Part shown: positions 8,265 through 18,264 of the stretch, in pieces | How positions within the stretch are numbered: the stretch's first letter is position 1 | How the letters are laid out: each line of letters opens with the position of its first letter | Assembly: GCF_016907925.1 (NCBI RefSeq) | Contig: NZ_JAFBCZ010000019.1 | Location: forward strand, 55,127 to 119,126 | Source of the DNA: Herpetosiphon giganteus | Lineage (GTDB): Bacteria > Chloroflexota > Chloroflexia > Chloroflexales > Herpetosiphonaceae | Length of the DNA stretch: 64,000 nucleotides | Direction of reading: 5' to 3' | Notes under the pieces: model-generated | The model's database searches: none | What the model saw: the letters and a program-made list of their open reading frames with translations, nothing else | Told to the model about the DNA's origin: nothing | Position numbers and translations under genes: made by a program

Positions 8265-11200
8265 TTACCGCGTGGTCATTGGTAAGAAGATTTGATATGT
8301 ATTGGCTTGGGTGCTATTGGTATTGGCTGGGCCATACTCGTTGGTGCTGCCATCGAGTTCGGTTTCAACCAACCAATAGTAGTAGGTGCTGCTGTCGTCA
8401 ACATTGCTGTCGATCCAGCGATAGCTTGCGCCACCGCTGCGGCCTTGGGCGGCAATCATGCTGCTGGTAACACGGGTAGCATTGGCCCGATTGCGGTCGC
8501 TGCTACGATACAGATGGAAGCCCAAGGTCTTGGATTCGCTGACGGTTGTCCATTGAACGACCACCTTGCCAGCTTCACGGATTGCGCTGAAATCAGCCAA
8601 CTCGATGGCGTTGGGTGTGGTTACGCCAGCATAGACTGAACCATTGTTATCGCCTGGAGCCAAGACAATCACGCCAGTCGTGCCTGTGTTAGGGTCAACA
8701 TCGCTGTCGCTGGCATCGTTACCCATATCATCGTGGGTAAAGACGAAGCCTGGAGGCAAGTTGTCGAAGCCAACGATATAGCTGCCTGGTGGCAAGTTGT
8801 TGAATTGATAGCCGCCATTGGCATCGGTGGTCGTGCTGATGATTGCCGTACCGTTGATGTCATAGAGCGTGACGATCACGCCCGGTACGCCGCTATCGCC
8901 TGGGGTATATTGGCCGTTAGCATCGGTATCGTACCAAACGATGCTCCCAAGGCTGGCTGGCATAAATACCCCAAAGTCGATGCTCAAGTTGCTGTTGGCG
9001 CTGCTATCGCCGTCGTTGGTTGGCTCGCTATTGGCCAAAACCGTGACGACTAAGCTCTTGATGCCGCCGGCAAAGGTAGTTCCGTTGTCATCGTCGTTAA
9101 TGTCGTTATCGGGGTCGCTGGCTGGCTCGAATGGCGTTGGTTGCGCGCCAAAGTTGCCAGTGCTGCTGACATAATTTTCGAGTACTCCGCCTAGAGCAAA
9201 GTTGCTGCTTGGCAATACTACGATGTAATCACCAGGTAGCGCACCAGTAAACAGATAGTTGCCGTTCGCATCGGTGAGGGTATTTGCAACCATTTCACCA
9301 GTGTCTGGTTGATTGTTGGCATTGGTATCGCGATAGATAGTAACCGCCACATTTTCCATGCCAGCTTCACTGCCGTCAACGATGCCATTGTTGTTGATGT
9401 CGTTCCAAACCAAGTCACCTACGCTGACTGGTGTGTAAACCCCAGCATCCCAGCTCATGTCGTTTTCGCCAGCGGCCAAGTCGATGGCGGGAGTTAAGCC
9501 AGTTCCAACATCAACATCGCTATCAACGGTGTCGTCGCCGCCAACGTTTGGTGTGGTAAATTCCATGCCAACTGGTTGTTGGAATTCGATTGTGTAGCTC
9601 GCTGGAATTAAGCTAGTGAAGCTGTAAACCCCAGTTGGATCGGTCGTTTGGGTATCAACCAAGGCGTTGCTATTGTCGTAGATGCGGATAATTACACCGC
9701 CAACGCCTGGCTCTGTACCATCTTGAATGCCGTCGCCGTCTTGATCTTCCCAAACCAAGTTGCCAACGCTGGCTAATTCATAGATACCTGCGTCGATGGT
9801 TGGGTTGTTCTCAGCCGAAGTTAAGGTAATTAATGTGCTCAGGCCGTTGGCTGGGTTGGCATCGCTATCGATCGCATCGTTTGCGCCAACATTGGCTTGG
9901 CTGAAGTTGTAATTAGCGGGCTTGGTGAACTCGACATAATAGCCAACGCCTGGCATCAATCCAGTAAATTGATAGCTGCCATTGACCGTGGTGGTTGTGT
10001 CGATTACCACATTGCTGCTATTGAGCAAGTTGACCGTCAAGCCGTTCACGCCAGTTTCGCCGCTATCTTGGATGCCGTTGATATTGGTATCGTACCAAAT
10101 GGTATCGCCCAAGCTGGCCAATTGATACAAACCTGCATCGATATTCGGGTTGGAATCGCCGCTAGCAAGCGTGACGGTTGCTGCTTGACCAGTGGTGGTG
10201 TCAGCGTCGCTATCAATGGTTGGATCGCTGCCTGCGCCTTGTTGGGTGAAGAAGTAGCCGCTTGGGGCGACAAATTCAACCAAATAGGAGTTTGGTGGCA
10301 ATTGACCAAAGAAGTAATCGCCCACGGCTCCGGTGAAGGTGCTGCTAATTGCTGTGCCATCAGGTGTGCCATCGGTGTTGTTGTCGATGTACAAGCGCAC
10401 CGTCACATTAGCAATGCCCTGTTCGCCGCCATCTTGAATTCCATTAACGTTGAGATCGTGCCAGACATAGTTGCCTAAGCCTGCCAGTTGATAGATCCCT
10501 GCATCGATCGTGTCGTTGTAGCTGCCAACATTGATTGTGACCAAGCCGCTACAGCCAGTAATTTGGTTGGCATCACTGTCGTTTGCCGGGTTACCGCCAA
10601 GATTTGGTTGAGTGAAGACATGGCCTGCTGGCAAGTCGCTGAACTTGACCAAGTAGCTGCCTGGTTGCAAATCGCCAAAGCTGTAGTTGCCAGTGCCGCT
10701 GGTGATTTGACTGCCGATCATGACATCATCGGCGGTACATGGTTGGTTATCGGGGCCAGGCGTGTAGAGCGTTACGGTTACGCCGCCAACGCCGTTTTCA
10801 GTGCCATCTTGGATGCCGTTGCCGTTGGTATCGAACCAGACATAATTGCCCAAGCCACCCAAGGTAAAGACCCCAAAGTCGAGCGAACGATTGGTATTTG
10901 GGTCGGTGTCGCCGTCGTTGGTTGGCTCGCTGCCAGCATTCAAACTGATTGCTTGGCTCGCGATAACCCCAGTTGTGCTAAGGGTGCCAATCGTTGTGCC
11001 ATTATCATCGTTGTTGATGTTGTTATCGGGGGCGCTGGCAGGTTCGCTGCTACCACCCGTTGAGCTAGCCCAACCTTGCAAAATATTGCCAGTTGTAAAG
11101 TTGCCCGCTGGCAAGACTACAATATAGTTGCCTGGCAAGAGTTGATCGAAGTTGTATAAGCCGCCAGCGATCGTGGTGGTTTGGCGAATGAAGCTATCAC

Positions 11201-14200
11201 CAGCATCGAAACTGCCGTCGCCATCATCAGCGTACAAGGCCACAGTTACACCAGCGATGCCGTTTTCGCCACTTGAGACCAAGCCATCGTTGTTGGCATC
11301 ATCCCAGACCAAATCGCCAAGGCTGAGTAATTGATAGAAGCCGAAGTCAACCGTTAAGTTGCTGTTGGCATCGATCGAGCCGCCCGTGCCATTGCTATCA
11401 GCTTCGCTGGTTGGCTCTGCGCGTGCGGCGAGGCTGAAACATGCGCTTTGAACGCTACCCGTTGTACCAAGTGCACCAACAACCGAGCCGTTATCGTTAT
11501 CGTCGGCGTTGTCGCTATCAGGATCGAGGCCTGGCTCGAAGGTTCCCGTTGCACCGATTGCGCCCGTGCTGCTGCTGAAACCAACCAAGACCCCAGCGCC
11601 CGTGAAGTTGCTGCTTGGAATGGCAACACAATAGTCACCAGCTAATACATTGTTGAACAAATAGTAGCCACTGGCATTGGTTTGGACGCTGGCGACCGTT
11701 GGCGTATCGGCGGCATCGATCGCGCCGCTGCTGTTGCGATCCATGTAAAGTTCAACGGTCACATTGGCAATGCCGGTTTCGCCGTTGTTGCGCAAGCCAT
11801 CGTTGTTGGCATCGTTCCAAATGCGGTTGCCAAGGCTGAGCGGTTGGAAGACCCCAAAGTCAACCGTCAAGTTGCTGAAACTATCGGGCGTGGTATCACT
11901 GCTGCCGTTGGTTTCGCCGGTTGGTTCGCTATTGTCGGCCAAGGTTACGCTGGCGGTTTGAATTACGCCCGTTGTGCCCAGTGTGCCAACGATTGTGCCG
12001 TTGTCGTCGTTATCAATGTTGTTATCGGGATCGGGAGCAACTTCGTAGGCTCCGGTTGGGCTGCCTGCTGTGCCCGTGCTGCTGGTGTAGCCGACCAACG
12101 CGCCTGCACCTGAGAAGTTGCTGGCATCAAGCTCAATCACATAATTGCCTGCGCTGAGCACTGCAAAGTGATAGTAGCCTGTGGCGTTGGTGGTGGTGGT
12201 CGCCAGAACTGTGCTTGAACCCTCGCGGTACAGGTTGACGGTTACGCCGCTAATTCCAGTTTCGCCAGCGTTGAAAACCCCATTGTTGTTGGCATCGTTC
12301 CAAACGTAGTTACCAACCGCTAATGGTTGATACGCGCCGGCATCAACTGAATCGTCGTTTTCGCCAACGCCCAAGGCGATGATGCCAGCACAGCCTGTGG
12401 CATTTGCATCGCTATCGATCGTGTCGTCGCCACCAACGTTTGGTTGGGTGAAGACATAGCCTGCGGGCAAACCACTGAATGAGATGACATAATTGCCTGG
12501 CATCAAGCCTGCAAAATTGTAAGCGCCTGAAGCTGGAGTGGTTTGGTTACCAATCACGACATCATCGGCGGTACATGGTAGGTTATCAGCACCTGGAGTT
12601 GCTAAAGTTACGGTGATATTGCTCAGCCCTTGCTCAGCGTTATCGAAGATGCCGTTATTGTTGGTATCGTACCAGACCAAATTGCCAATGCTGCCTAATG
12701 GGAAGACCCCTAAATCAAGGCTTAGGTTGGTATTTGGATCGGTGTCGCCGTCGTTGGTTGGCTCGCTGCCAGCATTCAGGGTGATTGCTTGGCTCGCGAT
12801 AACCCCAGTTGTGCCGAGGGTTCCAATAGTCGTACCATTATCATCGTTGTTGATGTTGTTATCGGGGTCGCTCGCAGGTTCGCTGCCGCCACCCGTTGAA
12901 CTAACATGATTTTCAAGCACGTTGCCTGTGGTGAAATTGCCAGCAGGCAGCACGACCAAATATTCACCTGGCAAGAGTTGATCGAAGTTGTATAAGCCGC
13001 CAGCGATCGTGGTGGTTTGGCGGATGAAGCTATCGCCAGCATCGAAGCTGCCATCGCCATCATCAGCGTAGAGATCGACATTTACGCCAGCGATGCCCGT
13101 TTCGCCGTTATTGAACAAGCCATCGTTGTTGGCATCATCCCAGACCAAATCGCCAAGGCTGAGTAATTGATAGAAGCCGAAGTCAACCGTTAAGTTGCTG
13201 TTAGCATCGGTTGAACCGCCCGTGCCATTGCTATCAGCTTCGCTGGTTGGTTCTGCGCCTGCGGCGAGGCTGAAACAGGCACTTTGAACGCTGCCCGTTG
13301 TGCCAAGTGCACCAACAACCGAGCCGTTATCGTTATCGTCGGCGTTGTCGCTAGCAGGATCGAGGCCTGGCTCGAAGGCTCCCGTTGCGGCAGCTGCGCC
13401 CGTGCTGCTGCTGAAGCCAACCAAGACCCCAGCACCGGTGAAGTTGCTGCTTGGGATGGCAACACAGTAGTCACCAGCTAATACATTGTTGAACAAATAG
13501 TAGCCGCTCACATTAGTTTGGACGCTGGCGACCGTTGGGGCATCGGCGGCATCGATCGCGCCGCTGCTGTTGCGATCCATGTAGAGATCGACGGTCACAT
13601 TGGCAATGCCGGTTTCGCCGTTGTTGCGCATGCCATCGTTATTGGCATCGTTCCAAATGCGGTTGCCAAGGCTAAGTGGTTGATAGACCCCAAAGTCAAC
13701 CGTCAAGTTACTGTTGGCATCAACGGTTGCATCGCCGCTGCCGTTGGTTTCGCCAGTTGGTTCGCTGGCTGCGGCAAGCGTGATCGCGGCGCTCTTGATC
13801 ACGCCAGTGGTGCCTAGCGTACCAACAATCGAGCCGTTATCGTCGCTATCAATGTTGTTATCGGGATCGGGTGCTGCTTCGTAGGCTCCGGTTGGGCTGC
13901 CTGCCGTGCCCGTGCTGCTGGTATAGCCAACCAACGCGCCTGCGCCTGAGAAGTTGCTGGCATCCAGTTCAACTTCATAATCGCCAGCGCCAAGCATGGC
14001 AAAGTGATAGTAGCCCGTTGCATTTGTGGTGGTTGTGCTGAGAACCGTGCTTGAGCCAGCGCGATAGAGCGTGACGGCTACGCCGCTGATGCCAGTTTCG
14101 CCAGCATTGAACACACCGTTGTTATTCGCATCGTTCCAAACGTAGTTACCGACCGCCAATGGTTGGAATAAACCAATATCTAAAGTGGTATCGTCGGTTG

Positions 14201-17200
14201 AACCATTGGCATTATTGACAATCGTCGCGCTTTGCGCACCAGCATTGCCTGGAGTTAATGTTAATTGGGCCGTGCTGACGATTGCGCCGCTGGTTGAGCC
14301 ATTATCATCATTATTAATATTGTTGTCGGGATCGGGTGCTGGCTCATAGGTGCCAGTTGCACTACCAGAAGTGCCAGTGCTGGAAATATAGTTGGCTGGT
14401 GGTGTGACCTCGATGTAATAATCGCCAGGCAACAAGCCAGCAAAACTATAATTACCACCGCCAGTCGTGCTGGTGCTCGCAATCAAGGCATTTGATGAAT
14501 TGTAGAGGGCAACATTTACCCCATCGATGCCCGATTCGCCAACATCCAACAACCCATTATTATTAGCATCTTCCCAAATGCGATTGCCGACGCTCAGCTT
14601 GAAGAATCCAAAATCAACCGAAAGATTCGTGCCAGTGGCTGGTTCAGCAGGATCAGTGCTACACAAATCGGTTTCATTGGTTGGTTCATTGCCGCCAAGC
14701 GTAATCACATGGCTCAAAACCCCATCAGTCGCGAGGGTTGGGCCTTCGATGCCATTATCATCGTTATCGAGATCATTATTGGCACTACCGGACGTAACTG
14801 TACTGCTACGATAGCCAGCGAGTGGATTGCCAAGCGTAAAGTTGCTAGGATTGATTCGAACAACGTAGCTTTCGGGAGCCAGGCCATCGAAGCGATAGCA
14901 GCCAGCGCTGGTGGTGGTTTGAGTGCTCAAGGCCGTGCCGCTATCGGGAATCCCGTTGGCATCGCTATCAGCAAAGAGGCTTATGCTAACACCACTAATG
15001 CCTTGCTCACCAGCATTGAATGTGCCGTTATTGTTGGTATCGTACCAAACGCGGTTGCCGAGGCTATAGGTGGTAAAACCGATGTCATAGCTGTGGTTGT
15101 TATCGCCAGCAACTCCAGTGTTGAAGGTAATAACTGCATCAGCGCCAGTGATCGTTGCATCGGAGTCGCGAACATCGCTATTCGTGCCACTATTGCTATT
15201 TGCCGCCGTCAAAACCTTGTTGGTTAGTGCTGCTTGAACTGAAGCAACCCGAATTGAGTAGCCAGTTTGGTTTGGTTGTAAGCCAGCGATGTTGAAAATG
15301 GTGCTGGCTGTGCTCGTGCCAGCCAACGATGAGAAACGATAGTTGCCATTGGCATCAGTTGTGGCGCTGCCTAACAAGGTTGTGCCATTAGGCGCATACA
15401 AGCGCACAGCTACGTTCGCTAGCGCAGCCTCACCTGCATCCTGAATCCCATCGCTATCGGTATCGTTCCAAATCCGATTACCAATTTCAATTGGTGCGGC
15501 ATCGCACAAGGCTTCGAGGTCGCCTAAACCACCAGCTTTAGCCAGCGTGTTAGGTTGGACATTGCTATCGTAAATCCGATAAGCCCGAGTTCGAGCGCCA
15601 GTGCTGTTGTTGAGCCACAAAATCCCGCCATCGAAATATTGGGCTGAATCGAAAATTGGGTCATAGATCGTTTGGACAATATCAGGCTTGCCTGGGATTT
15701 GCAACAAGCCACCGAGCGAGACTTCGGCGTGCTCTGGGTAATTATCGCGGAAGTAATATTCGCCGCCGCCTGGGCCTTCATTCGTGCCAGCGCCAGCGGT
15801 ACTGATGCTACCACAAGTCCCATTACTTTCGAGCGTCCAGCCGCTGCCATTGCTACAGGCTCGCAAAATATCGCCAGCTGAGTCGCCAACGTAGAGCGTG
15901 GAATCGCCAACAGTGGTGTTATTTTGGTTATAGCCCATTTGATCGCTAAATCGGTCGCGTAAACCTAAAATCATGTTGCCGTTATCAAATTCGATGTCGG
16001 TCAACATTGGTTGTGGTTGCACATACTCGCCGCCAAAGTTGGTATTGGTGACGGTAAAGTTGGTGCGCCATGGGTTCCAGTTGGCGCTAGCACAACCAGG
16101 CACAACCGCACAACCACGAGTGTGATTCAATGGGAAGTTCAAAACTTGGCTAAAACTATCGGTGCTTGGATTAAATTGATAGACATACGCTCGCAGATTG
16201 GTGGCGCTAGCCGTTGATTGGGCCGAACAAACCATCCCAATATAAACGAGGCCTTCGTTGACGGCCACGGCATAAGGCCGATGATCATTGGCGGCACAAT
16301 CGGTTGGATCGGGCACGGCAAAGCGACCAATCGCAGCGGCGCTGGGCGCGGTTGGAGTTAGGCCAATTGGAATTTCATACAGTTGACGATCAGCTAAGTT
16401 GATTGTCCAAAGCGTGGTTTGATCCTCGGAAATATCCATATCGCCGAGGGCAATTTTGCCTACTGGATCCCATGCTGCTGAATCGTGGACCAGATCGGTG
16501 CCGTTAGGGTGCGGATCGACCCCAGCAGTACCAGCCCCAAACATGGTATTCAAATCCAGAAACAAACTAACTGTGCGTGGACTTGGGGTAATGCGATAAA
16601 TTGCGCCTGTGCCGCTTGGCCCGAAGCCAACGTGGCGTTTCATAACGGCGCTGGCAAACAAACTGCGTGATGAGCGTTGCCAAGCTAAACCAAAGGTTGG
16701 ACCAGTTTCAGCGCCGAAGGCCAAATCGGTTGGGGCTGGGCTATCAACCCCTGGGGCTGGGCTATTGCCAGTGTTCCCAGCGGTGTAGGGGAAACTTACA
16801 ATCGAGTGAAAGGTTGATGAGGGCGCTTGATCTTGGCGGCCCATGCTAAAACAGTTGGTTACCAAGGTGGGGTTATCTTGGCAGTAGTTCGCTGGGTTGT
16901 TAAAGCCCATGTTGGCGGAAGCAGTGCTGCCTGCAACAAACAACACGGTTGAGCCTGAATTGCTGCCCATTGGGCCAGATTTGACCGTTGCTGGAGCATT
17001 GCTAAACTCAACCCGATATGGGCCAGTATAGATTGGATCGCTGTCGGTTAGGGAGTAATTACCAGTTGCGTTGGTCGTCGTTGTGCCAACGATGATATTG
17101 CTAGCATTGTAGAGCGTGACGGTTACGCCGCTAATGCCTGGCTCTAAGCTATCGATTACGCCATTGGCGTTGTAATCGCGATAGGCACGACCGCTGATCG

Positions 17201-17318
17201 TGGCAGCAGCATAGGCGACCGAGCCAGCACTTGGCAACAACGTGATTGCGAATGCTACCAATAAGGTGCAACACACAACCAGTGTGCTGAATGAATAACG
17301 AGAGGATGTTTGCTTCAT
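8265..17318 (-). CDS. Giant secreted SdrD-B-repeat surface protein (3017 aa)
   Basis: A probable adhesin or surface-layer protein. Residues 1-38 form a signal peptide. I count 17 SdrD-B-like beta-sandwich domains, each opening with a pattern like GNxVWxDxNNNGxxDxGExG that carries Asp/Asn-rich calcium sites. The first is at about residue 40 and the others run from about 610 to 2880. Between them, residues about 140-600 form a non-repeat region with propeller-like strands (GPTFGLAWQRSSRSLFASAV). A fibronectin-III-like module (about 2890-3005, VVVQWTTVSESKTLGFHLYRSS) precedes the C-terminus YQIFLPMTTR. There is no LPXTG motif. Four domains form a block repeated in tandem. GAGGTT precedes the ATG, and a P/T-rich anchored protein lies 24 bp upstream, suggesting co-expression. 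Function beyond surface localisation is inference. Confidence 0.9.
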   Translation of the reverse strand: MKQTSSRYSFSTLVVCCTLLVAFAITLLPSAGSVAYAAATISGRAYRDYNANGVIDSLEPGISGVTVTLYNASNIIVGTTTTNATGNYSLTDSDPIYTGPYRVEFSNAPATVKSGPMGSNSGSTVLFVAGSTASANMGFNNPANYCQDNPTLVTNCFSMGRQDQAPSSTFHSIVSFPYTAGNTGNSPAPGVDSPAPTDLAFGAETGPTFGLAWQRSSRSLFASAVMKRHVGFGPSGTGAIYRITPSPRTVSLFLDLNTMFGAGTAGVDPHPNGTDLVHDSAAWDPVGKIALGDMDISEDQTTLWTINLADRQLYEIPIGLTPTAPSAAAIGRFAVPDPTDCAANDHRPYAVAVNEGLVYIGMVCSAQSTASATNLRAYVYQFNPSTDSFSQVLNFPLNHTRGCAVVPGCASANWNPWRTNFTVTNTNFGGEYVQPQPMLTDIEFDNGNMILGLRDRFSDQMGYNQNNTTVGDSTLYVGDSAGDILRACSNGSGWTLESNGTCGSISTAGAGTNEGPGGGEYYFRDNYPEHAEVSLGGLLQIPGKPDIVQTIYDPIFDSAQYFDGGILWLNNSTGARTRAYRIYDSNVQPNTLAKAGGLGDLEALCDAAPIEIGNRIWNDTDSDGIQDAGEAALANVAVRLYAPNGTTLLGSATTDANGNYRFSSLAGTSTASTIFNIAGLQPNQTGYSIRVASVQAALTNKVLTAANSNSGTNSDVRDSDATITGADAVITFNTGVAGDNNHSYDIGFTTYSLGNRVWYDTNNNGTFNAGEQGISGVSISLFADSDANGIPDSGTALSTQTTTSAGCYRFDGLAPESYVVRINPSNFTLGNPLAGYRSSTVTSGSANNDLDNDDNGIEGPTLATDGVLSHVITLGGNEPTNETDLCSTDPAEPATGTNLSVDFGFFKLSVGNRIWEDANNNGLLDVGESGIDGVNVALYNSSNALIASTSTTGGGNYSFAGLLPGDYYIEVTPPANYISSTGTSGSATGTYEPAPDPDNNINNDDNGSTSGAIVSTAQLTLTPGNAGAQSATIVNNANGSTDDTTLDIGLFQPLAVGNYVWNDANNNGVFNAGETGISGVAVTLYRAGSSTVLSTTTTNATGYYHFAMLGAGDYEVELDASNFSGAGALVGYTSSTGTAGSPTGAYEAAPDPDNNIDSDDNGSIVGTLGTTGVIKSAAITLAAASEPTGETNGSGDATVDANSNLTVDFGVYQPLSLGNRIWNDANNDGMRNNGETGIANVTVDLYMDRNSSGAIDAADAPTVASVQTNVSGYYLFNNVLAGDYCVAIPSSNFTGAGVLVGFSSSTGAAAATGAFEPGLDPASDNADDNDNGSVVGALGTTGSVQSACFSLAAGAEPTSEADSNGTGGSTDANSNLTVDFGFYQLLSLGDLVWDDANNDGLFNNGETGIAGVNVDLYADDGDGSFDAGDSFIRQTTTIAGGLYNFDQLLPGEYLVVLPAGNFTTGNVLENHVSSTGGGSEPASDPDNNINNDDNGTTIGTLGTTGVIASQAITLNAGSEPTNDGDTDPNTNLSLDLGVFPLGSIGNLVWYDTNNNGIFDNAEQGLSNITVTLATPGADNLPCTADDVVIGNQTTPASGAYNFAGLMPGNYVISFSGLPAGYVFTQPNVGGDDTIDSDANATGCAGIIALGVGENDDSVDAGAYQPLAVGNYVWNDANNNGVFNAGETGISGVTVNLYREGSSTVLATTTTNATGYYHFAVLSAGNYVIELDASNFSGAGALVGYTSSTGTAGSPTGAYEVAPDPDNNIDNDDNGTIVGTLGTTGVIQTASVTLADNSEPTGETNGSSDTTPDSFSNLTVDFGVFQPLSLGNRIWNDANNDGLRNNGETGIANVTVELYMDRNSSGAIDAADTPTVASVQTNASGYYLFNNVLAGDYCVAIPSSNFTGAGVLVGFSSSTGAIGATGTFEPGLDPDSDNADDNDNGSVVGALGTTGSVQSACFSLAARAEPTSEADSNGTGGSIDANSNLTVDFGFYQLLSLGDLVWDDANNDGLVSSGENGIAGVTVALYADDGDGSFDAGDSFIRQTTTIAGGLYNFDQLLPGNYIVVLPAGNFTTGNILQGWASSTGGSSEPASAPDNNINNDDNGTTIGTLSTTGVIASQAISLNAGSEPTNDGDTDPNTNRSLDFGVFTLGGLGNYVWFDTNGNGIQDGTENGVGGVTVTLYTPGPDNQPCTADDVMIGSQITSGTGNYSFGDLQPGSYLVKFSDLPAGHVFTQPNLGGNPANDSDANQITGCSGLVTINVGSYNDTIDAGIYQLAGLGNYVWHDLNVNGIQDGGEQGIANVTVRLYIDNNTDGTPDGTAISSTFTGAVGDYFFGQLPPNSYLVEFVAPSGYFFTQQGAGSDPTIDSDADTTTGQAATVTLASGDSNPNIDAGLYQLASLGDTIWYDTNINGIQDSGETGVNGLTVNLLNSSNVVIDTTTTVNGSYQFTGLMPGVGYYVEFTKPANYNFSQANVGANDAIDSDANPANGLSTLITLTSAENNPTIDAGIYELASVGNLVWEDQDGDGIQDGTEPGVGGVIIRIYDNSNALVDTQTTDPTGVYSFTSLIPASYTIEFQQPVGMEFTTPNVGGDDTVDSDVDVGTGLTPAIDLAAGENDMSWDAGVYTPVSVGDLVWNDINNNGIVDGSEAGMENVAVTIYRDTNANNQPDTGEMVANTLTDANGNYLFTGALPGDYIVVLPSSNFALGGVLENYVSSTGNFGAQPTPFEPASDPDNDINDDDNGTTFAGGIKSLVVTVLANSEPTNDGDSSANSNLSIDFGVFMPASLGSIVWYDTDANGQYTPGDSGVPGVIVTLYDINGTAIISTTTDANGGYQFNNLPPGSYIVGFDNLPPGFVFTHDDMGNDASDSDVDPNTGTTGVIVLAPGDNNGSVYAGVTTPNAIELADFSAIREAGKVVVQWTTVSESKTLGFHLYRSSDRNRANATRVTSSMIAAQGRSGGASYRWIDSNVDDSSTYYYWLVETELDGSTNEYGPANTNSTQANTYQIFLPMTTR
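10478..14150 (-). repeat. Tandem 1836-bp duplication inside the giant gene
   Basis: The block 12315-14150 (SdrD-B domains 5-8) is repeated as 10478-12314 (domains 9-12). The offset is exactly 1836 bp (612 codons) at both ends: CGTAGTTACC at 14141 and 12305, and ATCATCGGCGGTACAT at 12561 and 10725. Domain order and spacer sequences match throughout with scattered substitutions, so the copies arose by in-frame duplication. Confidence 0.85.
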
Positions 17319-17342
17319 ACGTTTAAACCTCGTTGGTTAACC

Positions 17343-17960
17343 CTAAACGGCGCGTCGTTGAATGCCAAAACCGATCAGAGCGACTAGTAAACCCAATAAG
17401 CCAATAAACCACAAGCCAGCTGTATCTGCGCTGCTCGTGCGTGGCAATGACGGTTGGTTGCCTGCTGGTGGTGCTGCTGGCTTGGCCGTGGGCTGCGGCA
17501 TAACGGTAGCACTTGGCATAGGCGTTGCACGTGGTTGTTCAGGGCTTGGCGATGGGCTAGGAGTTGGGCTAGGAATACTTTGCTCAGGGGTTGCCGTTGC
17601 CGTGATGCCTGGCACCGAGATAATTGGTGTGGCGGTTGGCTCAATGCTTGGGGCTTGAGTTGGTGCTACCCCAGTTGGTTGAGCAATACTGGTTGGCTCA
17701 ACGGTGACCCGTGGTTCAGGAGTATTCGTTGGTAGGGGTGTATTGGTTGGAATGATTGGTTCAGGAGTATTCGTTGGTAAGGGTGTATTAGTTGGGATGA
17801 TTGGTTCAGGAGTATTCGTCGGTAAGGGTGTATTGGTTGGAGTCGGTGGCTCGGTTGGGGTTAATGCCAATGGCCCAACATCCGCAGCATGCGAAGGTTG
17901 AGTTGGTAGAGTCACGAGAGCGATCAGCAGAATTATTAGGCTTCGAATGAACCACGTCAT
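17343..17960 (-). CDS. P/T-rich cell-surface protein with sortase-like C-terminal signal
   Basis: About 205 residues in three parts. First is a signal peptide (MTWFIRSLIILLIALV, cleavage near PSHAAD). Then follows a long Pro/Thr-rich stalk with repeated TNTPLPTNTPEP units. Last is a tail with LPRTS, a hydrophobic span (LWFIGLLGLLVALIGFG) and the basic end QRRAV. That tail has the three-part layout of sortase substrates, although the motif is LPRTS rather than LPXTG. It contains no catalytic domain and is probably a wall-spanning spacer or anchor. The ATG at 17960 is chosen because GGGAG lies upstream; a GTG five codons earlier overlaps that site. It is 24 bp upstream of the giant repeat protein on the same strand. 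Confidence 0.7.
   Translation of the reverse strand: MTWFIRSLIILLIALVTLPTQPSHAADVGPLALTPTEPPTPTNTPLPTNTPEPIIPTNTPLPTNTPEPIIPTNTPLPTNTPEPRVTVEPTSIAQPTGVAPTQAPSIEPTATPIISVPGITATATPEQSIPSPTPSPSPSPEQPRATPMPSATVMPQPTAKPAAPPAGNQPSLPRTSSADTAGLWFIGLLGLLVALIGFGIQRRAV
17713..17847 (-). repeat. 45-bp tandem repeat encoding the P/T stalk
   Basis: About three copies with a 45-bp period (GGTTCAGG at 17713, 17758 and 17803), encoding 15-residue TNTPLPTNTPEPIIP units. Copies are nearly identical, so the stalk length is probably variable between strains. Confidence 0.8.
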
Positions 17961-18211
17961 ACAAGCTACTCCCACATCAAAGGGCTGACCTATTCACTGA
18001 TCGCGAATCGTGAAATCGGCATGACCCAAGCAACGAAACATTGAATAAGGACAATTCGCTTGTTTGACCATAGCAGTGGCGATCTTTTGGTAAGCCAATA
18101 ACCCTAGATCGATGCTTACGAATGATTGAATACTATCTAGGCTAAATGGGCTACTTCCTCATGGTTACTTGTAAGGGGGAGGATTGGTAGAAGAGTACGG
18201 GAGATAAATAT

Positions 18212-18246
18212 AAAACGCCCTTGATCAAATGATCAAAGGCGTTTTT
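18212..18246 (-). terminator. Rho-independent terminator
   Basis: AAAACGCC...TTGATCA pairs with TGATCAA...GGCGTTTT around AA, followed on the minus strand by TTTTATATTT. It ends the serine protease gene. The remaining gap from 17961 to 18211 holds nothing I recognise. Confidence 0.85.
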
Positions 18247-18264
18247 GGTGGTTCCAACAACAGC

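Noticed and set aside
10478..14150. Regular DNA repeats mistaken for a CRISPR array
   Set aside because: The repeats are in-frame protein repeats of about 300-460 bp with no 25-40 bp repeat/spacer layout.
8265..17318. Many long frames on the plus strand across the giant gene
   Set aside because: They mirror the repeated Asp/Asn/Gly codons of the minus-strand gene and give low-complexity proteins with no recognisable domain or ribosome binding site.
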